Assembly (NCBI GenBank): GCA_035547915.1
Contig: DASZTS010000119.1
Coordinates: 1-64,000, forward strand
Direction: 5' to 3'
Length of the DNA: 64,000 nucleotides
From: DASSFG01 sp035547915
GTDB lineage: Bacteria > Planctomycetota > Planctomycetia > Pirellulales > JAICIG01
Of the stretch, positions 1 to 8,500 are shown in pieces. Under the pieces are notes generated by a model. That model saw only the letters and a list, made by a program, of their open reading frames with translations, did not search any database and was not told the DNA's origin. A program made the position numbers and the translations under genes. Every line of letters starts with the position of its first letter. The first letter of the stretch is position 1.

Positions 1-1
1 A

Positions 2-280
2 ATTGGCTACCTGAGAAACAACAGCATGCGAATGAACTATCCTGACTATCGCCGGCAAGGCCTGCCCGTGACCACCGCTTGGATGGAGTCGCTGGTGAAA
101 GAGATCAACTATCGTGCAAAAGGAACGGAGATGTTCTGGAATGATCCTGAAGGAGCCGAGGCGATTTTACAGGTTCGCGCTGCGGCCCTGAGCGACGATG
201 ACCGACTGGTCCGCCATCTTCGAAATCGTCCCGGCTATCCGTTCCTCCGCCGGCCCAGAGTATCCAAACTACCGGTGTAA
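2..280 (+). pseudogene. Transposase C-terminal fragment (runs off left edge)
   Basis: The frame is open from the first bases of the window and gives about 92 residues. It contains the block RRQGLPVTTAWMESLVKEIN, then RAKGTEMFW and GAEAILQVRAAALSDDDRL, which I recognise as the C-terminal signature of a planctomycete transposase group related to ISKra4-like elements. Family assignment is from memory. The N-terminus lies outside the window, so the gene may be intact or a remnant. No clear terminal inverted repeat is visible in the 100 bases after its stop codon. Confidence 0.6.
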
Positions 281-378
281 AACCTCCCGAACTTGGCGTG
301 CACCCGCTCTAAAGTTGTCATGGCCCGCGGATGGAGCTAAAATTGAGTTGCGAAAGCCAGAGGACTTACCGTCTAAAT

Positions 379-879
379 ATGGTTCGCTTGCTGCACGAAG
401 GCGTCTGTTGGCTTCTTTCGGCCGTGTTGCTCTTGAACAACGGTTGGCCGGTAGCAATTCGGCATTCGCACGACGTCGGCGGTAACCCTTACTCCCATTC
501 TCACCGGATCGATCGAGCGGCTGCGAGTCCGGCGATTCCAGTAGTGAACAATGCCGAGGGCGCGGTCGCGGGCGTCACCGACCACGTCCACATGCTCTGG
601 CTCGGTTGGGAAGTAGTAGTCTTGCCACCCAAGGGGTGCCGACCGAGTCCTTGTCCCTCGGCCACCGCATCTGGCATGCTCGCCCAGCATGTCGAAAAGA
701 ACGCGCATGACCGGTTCGACTGGATCTCGTCGAACGTACAGGCGCTCACGGCGTGCACGGCCGAATCGATCTCGTCGGCCTGCGCGGTCTGGCTCGAAAG
801 CGACTCGATAATGCGCGTCGCCGCGCTGCCACTGTGTGAAACCGCGCGCCATCTGCGCTCGGGCGTGCAGTTGGCATGA
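379..879 (+). CDS. Small exported protein upstream of the metal efflux genes
   Basis: Predicted product of 166 aa. The start at 379 is preferred over one at 331 because it gives a signal-like N-terminus (MVRLLHEGVCWLLSAVLLLN). The mature part holds histidine pairs (RHSHDVGGNPYSHSHR, DHVHMLWLGWEVVVLP). Small histidine-containing proteins of this shape precede RND efflux genes in other planctomycetes as I recall them, and here the gene is followed by a lipoprotein, an adaptor and a CusA/CzcA-type pump on the same strand. A metal-binding role is inference. An antisense frame covers the same stretch, so the call rests on the signal peptide and context. Confidence 0.5.
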   Translation: MVRLLHEGVCWLLSAVLLLNNGWPVAIRHSHDVGGNPYSHSHRIDRAAASPAIPVVNNAEGAVAGVTDHVHMLWLGWEVVVLPPKGCRPSPCPSATASGMLAQHVEKNAHDRFDWISSNVQALTACTAESISSACAVWLESDSIMRVAALPLCETARHLRSGVQLA

Positions 880-886
880 GCCGTAC

Positions 887-905
887 GCGCCGGCGTTGCC
901 GGCGC
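887..905 (+). terminator. Perfect 8-bp GC hairpin after the small exported gene
   Basis: GCGCCGGC, a 3-base loop GTT, then GCCGGCGC form a perfect stem eight bases after the upstream stop codon. It lacks a T-tract, so it may be a Rho-type pause or a stabilising hairpin rather than a classic intrinsic terminator. Confidence 0.4.
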
Positions 906-1056
906 TTCCTAGGTCATGCGGCACGGAGCCGTTGCTCCGCACCGGTATGACTCGCTCCCACGTGTGCCATCGTCCCCTTTGAGGGACTTGGCCCGTGGCC
1001 TAGATTGCTGCCCGTTCTGTCCAAGGCCCCGTTGTTGATTCTGCTGCGCCATCATC

Positions 1057-1650
1057 ATGTCTTGCACGAAGGTTGACTCACGATCCGCCCCGTCACTCAT
1101 GTGGCGCAGCCCGCGCTTGGCGCGGCCCGTGCGCCGATGGCAGACGGCGGGCGCACTGGCGTTCGTCGCGTTGGGTTTCGGTTGTCGACCGTCGACCTTT
1201 CGGGAACAGACGCAACCGGAGGCTGTCGCGGCATCGGAGACAGAGGAAGAGGCCCCCCCCGTTACCGCGGCCGATGTACCCGTGCCCAAGGATTATGTCG
1301 AGGCCGTGCAGCGACTCGGCGCCTATCGCGACGCCATTCGCGACTCGGTTTTGCAGGGGGATCCGGCCAAGGCTCACAGGCCGCTAGATGAAACGGATAT
1401 CGCGCTCGAAAGGCTGCCTGCCTTGGCGCGTTCGAGTGGGGTGCGCCGGCGCGATTGGGAGGCGATCGTCGAGGCCGGGGACGACCTGGGCGAGGCGCTG
1501 GGGGCGATCCATGCGGCGATCGACGCCGGCCAATCGCCCGACTACGCAACGTATGCCAAAGACATTGACGACGCGCTCGCCCGCTTAGAAGCCCTCGGCG
1601 ATCGTGGCGGCGAATCGAGGAACGACCCCACAGAAGAAGAGAAACCATGA
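1057..1650 (+). CDS. Putative lipoprotein of the metal efflux operon
   Basis: A 197-aa product with a positively charged N-terminus, a hydrophobic stretch and a lipobox-like end (FVALGFGC), predicting an outer-membrane-facing lipoprotein. An ATG at 1099 would give a more typical signal peptide length and is a good alternative start. The mature part is acidic and helical (long stretches of Ala, Asp, Glu and Leu), with no catalytic motif I recognise. Its stop overlaps the start of the adaptor gene in ATGA, so the two are translationally coupled. It probably serves the efflux system, but its role is unknown. Confidence 0.6.
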   Translation: MSCTKVDSRSAPSLMWRSPRLARPVRRWQTAGALAFVALGFGCRPSTFREQTQPEAVAASETEEEAPPVTAADVPVPKDYVEAVQRLGAYRDAIRDSVLQGDPAKAHRPLDETDIALERLPALARSSGVRRRDWEAIVEAGDDLGEALGAIHAAIDAGQSPDYATYAKDIDDALARLEALGDRGGESRNDPTEEEKP

Positions 1651-3719
1651 TTACCTTCCCCCAGACGAGCCGCACCATACTTTTTTGTCTGTCGCTCTTC
1701 GTCCTCGCGGGTCGATCAAACCGCGCATGGGCACACGACGAACATGAAGCGCTGCCGAGCAAAGGAGCATCTGTCTATAAGAATCTGGTGCTGGTCACTC
1801 CGCAGGCCGAAAAAGCGATTGGGTTGGAAAAGGCCAAGGTGGCCTTAGACGTCTGGCGGGAGGAAATCGTCGTCAATGCCACGGTCGACGTTCCCTGCAC
1901 GCGGCACGCCTACGGTGCCTCGCTCGTGCCGGGCAAGATCGCGGAGCTCCTGGTCGGCCCCGGCGACGACGTAAAGCGAGGGCAGGTACTGGCGCGGGTG
2001 CAGAGCCCGGATTTGGAGACGCTCGAATCGCAATTGCTGCAAGTTTCGGCCCAACACGATCTGGCCGCGCGCACGCTGGATCAACGAGAATCGCTGGCAC
2101 AAGGGGGCGCCTTGCCCCAGCGCGACCTCCTAACCGCGCGCGCCGACGTTCGAGAGAAAGTCGCCGAGCTGTCGCTGCTGATGGCCAAACTACGCGCGAT
2201 TGGCCTTTCGCCCGAAACGTTGGCGAGCATGATTCTGACGAAGGAGCCGGCGCGGCTTCTGCCGATCGTCAGCCCGATCGACGGTGCGGTCTCGCTGGCC
2301 GATGCGCGCGTGGGCCAGACCGTCGATCCGGCGGATCACATCTTTCACCTCGTCGACCGTTCGGGCCTGGTGTTTATCGGCGAGGTGCTGGAGCACGATG
2401 TCTGGCGGGTGCGCGAGGGGATGCCCGTGCGGATCGTGCTCGCCAGCTTTCCCGATATGCCGCTCGATGGCCACGTAGAGCACGTGGGCCTCAAACTCGA
2501 TGCGCAACGGCGACACATGATGGAAGTGCGAGTCGAAATGGCGAATCGCGATGGCCGCGTCCGTCCCGGCATGTTCGGCCGCATGCACATCGAGACGGCG
2601 CGACGGTCCGAAGCGATCGTTTGTCCGGCCGACGCATTGATACACCGAGGCAACCGACAATATGTCCTGCGCGAACAAGGCCGCAACCACGGCAAATATG
2701 TCCTCACGCGGGTCGTCGCGGGTGACCGCGACGACGCACGGGTGGAGATTCTCGAGGGGTTGTACCCTGGGCAGCGCGTCGTGACCGTCGGAACGATCGA
2801 ACTGGCGTCACTCCTGAGCGATGCTTTCGCCATCGCCGATGAACAGGCCGCGGCGTTGCTCTCGCTGGCTTCGCCGTCGGGTACAACAACCGCCGAAGAA
2901 CGACCGCTCGACGCGGCCTCGGTCATTCTCGTGCCAGGGACGATCGAGGCGAAGACGGGCCGCAAGCAGTTTGCCGCTTCGACCGTCGCCGGCCGTCTGG
3001 CCAGCATCCTGGTCGAACGCGGCACGCGCGTCCGGCGCGGCGACGTGTTGGCCGAGATCGATAGCCTGCAACTACGGAACCTGCAACTCGATCTGCTCGC
3101 GGCCAAGGTTCGCCTCGACCTGACGCGCCAGACCCTCGAACGCTTGCGATCGCTGACGGAAGACCGCTTGGTTGATCGGGCGCGCGTTTGGCAGTTCGAA
3201 TCGGAAGAACGATCGCTCGACACACGGCTGGCGACACTCGCCGGCCAATTGAGGTTGCTCGGCCTCGAAGCCAAGGAGATCGAGGAGCTCAAGCAAGTCG
3301 ATCTGGGCAAGGCCGACGTCGACGATCAGATCACAACCCTGCTCCCGGTGCGAGCCCCGGCCGACGGCTGGGTGGTGGATTTCGAGTTGGGACTCGGCGA
3401 GGTCGTACAACCGCTGGAGCGACTGTTCGAGCTACAGAACCTGGCGCAGGTCTGGGTCGAGGCCTACGTGCGCGAGGTCGATGCCGGCCGCGTCCGCACC
3501 GGGCAGCGCGTGACCGTGACCGTTGCCGGCGACCCGACGTTTCGCGCCGAAGGCGTTATCACCCGTGCCAGCCCTCTCGTATCGGCCAGCGACCGGGCGC
3601 TCGCCGTGTGGGCCGATCTCGACAACAGCGAATTGCGATTGCGAGAAGGGATGCTCGCCACGGTGTCGATCGAAGTCGAGGACGACCAGTGGCCTGTCGC
3701 CAAAACCAACGAACGATAA
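1647..3719 (+). CDS. RND efflux periplasmic adaptor with two tandem adaptor units
   Basis: A 690-aa periplasmic adaptor (membrane fusion protein) of the CusB/CzcB type. Residues 1-29 form a signal peptide, then the mature protein begins HDEHEA. Unit 1 (about residues 45-390) has lipoyl half-motifs (PGKIAELLVGPGDDVKRGQV and PIDGAVSLADARVGQTV), a helical hairpin, a beta-barrel and a membrane-proximal region. Unit 2 (about 425-685) repeats the plan (AGRLASILVERGTRVRRGDV, then PADGWVVDFELGLGEVV, then a barrel). Normal adaptors are about 350-450 aa with one unit. The pump gene follows 46 bases later. The duplication may mean that one polypeptide supplies two protomers of the hexameric adaptor ring, which is inference. 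Confidence 0.88.
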   Translation: MITFPQTSRTILFCLSLFVLAGRSNRAWAHDEHEALPSKGASVYKNLVLVTPQAEKAIGLEKAKVALDVWREEIVVNATVDVPCTRHAYGASLVPGKIAELLVGPGDDVKRGQVLARVQSPDLETLESQLLQVSAQHDLAARTLDQRESLAQGGALPQRDLLTARADVREKVAELSLLMAKLRAIGLSPETLASMILTKEPARLLPIVSPIDGAVSLADARVGQTVDPADHIFHLVDRSGLVFIGEVLEHDVWRVREGMPVRIVLASFPDMPLDGHVEHVGLKLDAQRRHMMEVRVEMANRDGRVRPGMFGRMHIETARRSEAIVCPADALIHRGNRQYVLREQGRNHGKYVLTRVVAGDRDDARVEILEGLYPGQRVVTVGTIELASLLSDAFAIADEQAAALLSLASPSGTTTAEERPLDAASVILVPGTIEAKTGRKQFAASTVAGRLASILVERGTRVRRGDVLAEIDSLQLRNLQLDLLAAKVRLDLTRQTLERLRSLTEDRLVDRARVWQFESEERSLDTRLATLAGQLRLLGLEAKEIEELKQVDLGKADVDDQITTLLPVRAPADGWVVDFELGLGEVVQPLERLFELQNLAQVWVEAYVREVDAGRVRTGQRVTVTVAGDPTFRAEGVITRASPLVSASDRALAVWADLDNSELRLREGMLATVSIEVEDDQWPVAKTNER

Positions 3720-3765
3720 GTGACTGCCGATACCTGCCTTCCTATGTAGAAGACCTCGTCCCACG

Positions 3766-6700
3766 ATGTTTAACGCACTCATCGCCTTCTCGTTGAAGAA
3801 TCGCTCGGCCGTCGTCGTGGTGGCGGTGGCGCTGCTCGTATTCGGCGGCTACCAGGCGGCGCAACTCCCCATCGACGTATTCCCCGACCTCAATCGGCCC
3901 ACGGTCACGATCATGACCGAAGCCCATGGGCTGGCCCCCGAAGAAGTGGAAACGTTGGTGACGTTTCCGATCGAATCGGTGATGAACGGGGCCACCAACG
4001 TGCAGCGCGTGCGATCGGCCTCGGCCGTGGGCTTGTCGATCGTATGGGTCGAATTCGATTGGGGCACCAATATTTATACCGATCGCCAGATCGTACTCGA
4101 AAAGCTACAGCTCGCCCGCGGCCGGTTGCCCGAGTCGGTCACACCACTCATGACGCCCATCGCCTCGATCATGGGCGAAATCATGATCATCGGCGTTCGT
4201 TCCAGCGGGAACACAACGCCGATCGAGTTGCGCACACTGGCCGACTGGACGATTCGGCCGCGCATCCTGGCTCTGCACGGAGTGGCACAGGTGGCGGTGA
4301 TGGGGGGCGAGTTGAAACAATACCAGGTGCTCACGTCGCCCACGCGGCTGGCCGAATACGGTGTCACGCTCGATGAGTTGACACGCTCCATCGAGCAGTC
4401 AAACGCGGTTTCGGGCGGTGGTTTCTTGCTTTCACAACAACGCGAGTCGCTGATCCGCATCGTCGGCCGCGCCACCAGCCTGGACGACCTGTCCAATACC
4501 ATCGTCGCCGATCGCGACCCGGTGCCAGTTACCGTCAAACAGGTTGCCGACGTGCGGTTGGGTGGTCCTGTAGCCCGCGGCGACGGCAGTGTCGAAGCAC
4601 ATCCGGCGGTCCTGCTCACAATCCAGAAACAGCCGAAGGCCGACACATTGGTGCTCGATCGTTTGATCGAACAGACCGTCGCGGAAATGCGGACGACACT
4701 ACCGGACGATGTAACGATCGACACGCATGTCTTCCGCCAGGCGAGTTTCATCGAAGCGGCGATCCAGAACGTCGAAGAGGCGATACGCGACGGGGCGATT
4801 TGGGTCGTGGTGATTCTGTTCATCTTCCTTTGGAACCTGCGCACGAGCGTCATTACACTGGTCGCCATTCCCCTGTCGATCGTTATCACGGCCCTCGTCT
4901 TTCGGGCCTTCGGCGTGACGATCAACACGATGACTCTGGGCGGACTGGCGGTAGCCATCGGCGAGCTGGTGGACGACTCGATCGTCGACATCGAGAACAT
5001 CTATCGCCGACTGAAGGAGAATCGCCATCGGCCCCAGCCCGACCATCCGCTACGAGTCATCTTTCACGCCTCCTCCGAGGTGCGCAACAGCGTCGTGTTC
5101 GCGACCTTGATCGTCGTGCTCGTCGTGTTGCCGTTGTTTTGGCTCTCGGGCCTGGAAGGGCGATTGTTCGCCCCCCTTGGCCTTTCGTATCTCGTCACGC
5201 TGCTGGCGTCGCTCTTCGTGTCTCTTACCGTAACCCCCGCACTCGCTGCTTACTTATTGCCGAACGGGCGGTTTTTGGACCATGCGCACGACCCGCTCGT
5301 GGTTCGCTGGCTGAAGTGGATCGATACGCGGCTGTTGCACATAACGTTGCGGCACGCCTATATCGTGCTGTCCGCGGTCGCCCTGCTGGTGACGATGAGC
5401 GTCGCGTCGATCTATTGGATGGGTGGCGAGTTTATGCCCCAATTCAACGAGGGCACGCTCGTGATCGAGGCCAGCACGCCTCCATCGGTCAGCCTGGAAG
5501 AATCGAACCGCGTCGGCACGCGCATCGAGGAATTGCTGATGCAGGTGCCGGAAGTGACCACGGTCTCGCGGCGTACCGGCCGGGCCGAACTCGACGAACA
5601 CGCCGAACCGATCAGCCATTCCGAGTTCGACGTCGGCTTGGAGGCACCGGAACTGCCCAAGCCGGGGTTCGTGTATGCGATCATACGGGCCATCCCCGGC
5701 CTGCATCGCTTCGGCGTCGACCGCCAGGGCCGCTCGCGCGAAGAGATCTTGACCGACATCCGTGACCGAATTACGGAAATGCCTGGCGTGTTGATCAACA
5801 TCGGCCAGCCGATTTCTCACCGGCTGGAACACATGGTTTCGGGCATTCGCGCCCAAATCGCGGTCAAGGTGTTCGGCGCCGACCTGGAAATCATGCGTGA
5901 GAAGGCGCGGAAGATCCAACAGTTGATGGCCGAGGTACCGGGCGTGACCGACCTGTATATCGAGCAGCAGGTCGAGATCCCGCAGGTCCGCGTGACCGTC
6001 AAACGCGACGAGGCGGTGCGCTATGGACTGACGCCGGCCGAGGTGGCCCGCGCGCTGGAAACGGCCTTTCAGGGGCGCACCGTTTCGCAGATTCTCGAAG
6101 GGCAGCGGCTGTTCGACCTAGTGATTTGGTTCGATCCCGCGGCACGCCACGACATGAACGCCATCCGCTCGACGCCATTGAGTATCCCCGGCGGCGGCCG
6201 AGTGGCGCTGGGCACGCTGGCCGAGGTTGAAGAGAGCACCGGCCCCAACACAATCCATCGCGAGAACATCGTGCGGAGGATCGTCGTGCAGTGCAACGTG
6301 GCGGGCCGTGATCTAACGGGGGTGGTCGACGACATCCGCAACCGCGTGAGCGAGCAAGTCGTGCCCACGCTGCCCAGCGGCTACTTCATCGAGTATGGGG
6401 GCGAGTTCGAAAACCAGCGCGAGGCGCAGCAGCGTCTGATCATATTGAGCCTGTTCTCCGTGTTCGGCATCTATTCTTTGTTGGTTAAGTGTCTCGGCTC
6501 GTGGCGCGGTGCGGCGCAAGTGATGGTCAATATTCCGCTGGCTGCCATCGGTTCCGTCGCGGCGCTCTTGTTGACGAACTGGCCGCCGCACGAGCTACTT
6601 GCCGCGGCGCCTTGGTGGGATTGGCCGCGCGTCTGGATCTCGTCGACCACGCTGTCGCTCGCCCATTGGATCGGCTTCATCACGCTCGTGGGGATCGTCT

Positions 6701-7029
6701 GCCGCAACGGCATCATGATGATCTCGCACTATATCCACCTGATGCGTTACGAGGGCGAAGCATTCAGCGAACAGATGATTATTCGCGGTAGCTTGGAACG
6801 GCTGGCGCCCGTGTTGATGACCGCCGCGACGGCCATTATCGGCCTGGTGCCACTGGCTCTCGGGGCCGGGCAAACGGGGAAGGAGATTCTGCACCCCTTG
6901 GCGGTGGTCGTCATCGGCGGCCTGATCAGCTCGACCCTGCTCGACCAGGTTGTCACGCCGGCGCTGTTTTACAAATTCGGCCGGAAGGTCTACAAACAGG
7001 GCGACCTCGAGGAAAGCGAAATCTACTGA
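3766..7029 (+). CDS. CusA/CzcA-family heavy-metal RND efflux pump
   Basis: A 1087-aa inner-membrane proton-driven pump of the HME-RND family, normal length about 1040. The start MFNALIAFSLKNRSAVVVVA matches the family's first membrane segment. The TM4 region reads LGGLAVAIGELVDDSIVDIE, with the acidic proton-relay residues of the family. The two large periplasmic loops and the second 6-TM half (LVGIVCRNGIMMISH and the C-terminal repeat) are present. In the porter region TGRAELDEHAEPISHSEFDV aligns with the CusA stretch carrying Met623 and Glu625; the glutamate is kept but histidine stands for the methionine, which argues for a divalent metal such as Zn, Co or Ni rather than Cu/Ag. That alignment is from memory. 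No TolC-like channel gene is adjacent. Confidence 0.9.
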   Translation: MFNALIAFSLKNRSAVVVVAVALLVFGGYQAAQLPIDVFPDLNRPTVTIMTEAHGLAPEEVETLVTFPIESVMNGATNVQRVRSASAVGLSIVWVEFDWGTNIYTDRQIVLEKLQLARGRLPESVTPLMTPIASIMGEIMIIGVRSSGNTTPIELRTLADWTIRPRILALHGVAQVAVMGGELKQYQVLTSPTRLAEYGVTLDELTRSIEQSNAVSGGGFLLSQQRESLIRIVGRATSLDDLSNTIVADRDPVPVTVKQVADVRLGGPVARGDGSVEAHPAVLLTIQKQPKADTLVLDRLIEQTVAEMRTTLPDDVTIDTHVFRQASFIEAAIQNVEEAIRDGAIWVVVILFIFLWNLRTSVITLVAIPLSIVITALVFRAFGVTINTMTLGGLAVAIGELVDDSIVDIENIYRRLKENRHRPQPDHPLRVIFHASSEVRNSVVFATLIVVLVVLPLFWLSGLEGRLFAPLGLSYLVTLLASLFVSLTVTPALAAYLLPNGRFLDHAHDPLVVRWLKWIDTRLLHITLRHAYIVLSAVALLVTMSVASIYWMGGEFMPQFNEGTLVIEASTPPSVSLEESNRVGTRIEELLMQVPEVTTVSRRTGRAELDEHAEPISHSEFDVGLEAPELPKPGFVYAIIRAIPGLHRFGVDRQGRSREEILTDIRDRITEMPGVLINIGQPISHRLEHMVSGIRAQIAVKVFGADLEIMREKARKIQQLMAEVPGVTDLYIEQQVEIPQVRVTVKRDEAVRYGLTPAEVARALETAFQGRTVSQILEGQRLFDLVIWFDPAARHDMNAIRSTPLSIPGGGRVALGTLAEVEESTGPNTIHRENIVRRIVVQCNVAGRDLTGVVDDIRNRVSEQVVPTLPSGYFIEYGGEFENQREAQQRLIILSLFSVFGIYSLLVKCLGSWRGAAQVMVNIPLAAIGSVAALLLTNWPPHELLAAAPWWDWPRVWISSTTLSLAHWIGFITLVGIVCRNGIMMISHYIHLMRYEGEAFSEQMIIRGSLERLAPVLMTAATAIIGLVPLALGAGQTGKEILHPLAVVVIGGLISSTLLDQVVTPALFYKFGRKVYKQGDLEESEIY

Positions 7030-7040
7030 CGAGACGTTCC

Positions 7041-7988
7041 ATGCAGCTAAACCAGCGGGCCGCCGAGATCTGCCAAGCTCTCCTTCTGCGACAAACAGAG
7101 CTGCGGGCGGAAGTTCAGTCTGTCGCGGGCGCGACCGTCATCGACCTCGGCGTGAAGGCGCGCGGCGGCCTGGAAGCCGGACTCGCACTGGCCGAGATCT
7201 GCCTCGCTGGATTCGGGCGAGTTCAACTTATTCCGGCCGATACGGCCCTCTGGAACGGCCCGGCCGTGTCAGTTCACACCGATCAACCGGTGCCGGCTTG
7301 CATCGGTTCGCAATATGCCGGTTGGCAGATCTCGGTCGGCAAATACTTCGCGATGGGCTCCGGGCCCATGCGCGCTGTTGCGGCGAAAGAGAAACTGTTC
7401 GAGGAGCTCGCCCTGCACGAAAGCGAGGAAGTGGCCGTCGGTGTGTTAGAAACCGCTAAGTTGCCACCGGCCGAAGTCGTCGAATATCTCGCGCGTGAGT
7501 GTCGGGTGGCGCCCGACCGACTGACGCTGGTGGCCGCGCGCACGGCCAGCCAGGCGGGTACGGTGCAGGTTGTGGCCCGCAGCGTCGAAACGGCACTGCA
7601 TAAATTGCACGAGTTGAAGTTCGATCTCGGGCGGATCGAAAGTGGCTGGGGCTGCGCACCCTTGCCTCCGCCCGCAGCCGACGACCTGGCCGGCATCGGT
7701 CGCACGAACGACGCCATCTTATACGGAGCGAAAGTAACGCTCTGGGTCCGTGGCGACGACGACAGCCTGCGACAAATCGGCCCGCAGGTGCCCAGCAATG
7801 CCTCGCCCGATCACGGCGAGCCATTCGCCGAGATCTTCCGTCGGGCCGGCCACGACTTTTATAAGATCGACCCGCTCCTATTCAGTCCCGCCCTCGTCAC
7901 CTTCGCCAATCTCGACACGGGCAATTCGTTCACCTTCGGTCAGATCGCCCCAGAAGTCATTCAACGGTCCTTCGCTCCGCGGACTTAG
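7041..7988 (+). CDS. mch: Methenyltetrahydromethanopterin cyclohydrolase
   Basis: A 315-aa protein of normal family length. It catalyses reversible hydrolysis of methenyl-H4MPT to formyl-H4MPT in the cytoplasmic tetrahydromethanopterin C1 pathway. Family stretches visible include NGPAVSVHTDQPVPACIGSQ, YFAMGSGPMRA, GRTNDAILYGAKVTLWV and the C-terminal FNSxxxxx-like region (TFANLDTGNSFTFGQI). It starts 11 bases after the efflux pump stop, so it may be co-transcribed with it, although no functional link is known. Planctomycetes are among the few bacteria outside methylotrophic proteobacteria with this pathway, which helps identify the host lineage. Confidence 0.93.
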   Translation: MQLNQRAAEICQALLLRQTELRAEVQSVAGATVIDLGVKARGGLEAGLALAEICLAGFGRVQLIPADTALWNGPAVSVHTDQPVPACIGSQYAGWQISVGKYFAMGSGPMRAVAAKEKLFEELALHESEEVAVGVLETAKLPPAEVVEYLARECRVAPDRLTLVAARTASQAGTVQVVARSVETALHKLHELKFDLGRIESGWGCAPLPPPAADDLAGIGRTNDAILYGAKVTLWVRGDDDSLRQIGPQVPSNASPDHGEPFAEIFRRAGHDFYKIDPLLFSPALVTFANLDTGNSFTFGQIAPEVIQRSFAPRT

Positions 7989-8029
7989 CAGAGCACCTTC
8001 GGGGCGTCACCCAAGCAAGGAGGTAGGCA

Positions 8030-8377
8030 ATGCGTCGTCCCCAGTTCACGATCCGGGCGCTGTTGGTTCTCATGCTGGTCGTGGCGGCCTTCTTCTCTGG
8101 CGTTCGCCTTGAGCGAGAGCGGCGCAGGCGCGCGGATGAAGCCGCAGTCGTAGCAGTAAAGGCCGCCAAAAAATCAAGAAGAAATCCGAAGCGAGTGATG
8201 GAGCCGCCAGGAAAGGACGCGACCGCCGAAGACCTTAAAGCGTGGGGGCGTTATCTGCAATCGAGAACCTATGCCGGTCCGCGCCATTTCTACTTCCTTG
8301 ACGGAAATACAGATCCAGTCCCCCCAGGCGCTGCTACGGCAGGCGACCCTGCCCGCAGTGCCGATTCCCCGCATTAG
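8030..8377 (+). CDS. Small membrane-anchored protein of unknown function
   Basis: A 115-aa product with a strong ribosome binding site (AAGGAGGT, 8018-8025) five bases before the ATG. Residues 1-25 (RRPQFTIRALLVLMLVVAAFFSGV) form a signal anchor of a type common in planctomycetes. It is followed by a very basic cytosolic or periplasmic stretch (RLERERRRR and a Lys-rich segment), then a short tail with no recognisable domain. It lies just upstream of palindromic element copy A and converges on the acyltransferase pair. Confidence 0.6.
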   Translation: MRRPQFTIRALLVLMLVVAAFFSGVRLERERRRRADEAAVVAVKAAKKSRRNPKRVMEPPGKDATAEDLKAWGRYLQSRTYAGPRHFYFLDGNTDPVPPGAATAGDPARSADSPH

Positions 8378-8394
8378 GTGGCGCGGCCTCCTTA

Positions 8395-8494
8395 GAGCGG
8401 CTGACAAAACCCGGAAGCCGGAGCGCCCGTGGGCGAAAAATCGGCCTTGAAACGCCGATTTTTGTGGAGCTCGATAGGGTTTTGTCGGTTGCTC
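8395..8494 (-). repeat. Palindromic element copy A (100 bp, MITE-like)
   Basis: Full-length copy in reverse orientation relative to copies B to E. It begins GAGCGGCTGACAAAAC and ends GTTTTGTCGGTTGCTC, with 3-bp direct repeats TTA at 8392-8394 and 8495-8497. The centre carries AAAAATCGGC paired with GCCGATTTTT, a hairpin with A and T tracts that could terminate transcription from both sides. It sits between convergent genes (the small membrane protein and the SGNH protein). Confidence 0.85.
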
Positions 8495-8500
8495 TTAAAG

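Noticed and set aside
373..942. Antisense frame opposite the His-containing small gene
   Set aside because: Basic, low-complexity product without signal or ribosome binding site; the plus-strand frame has a signal peptide and a sensible context.
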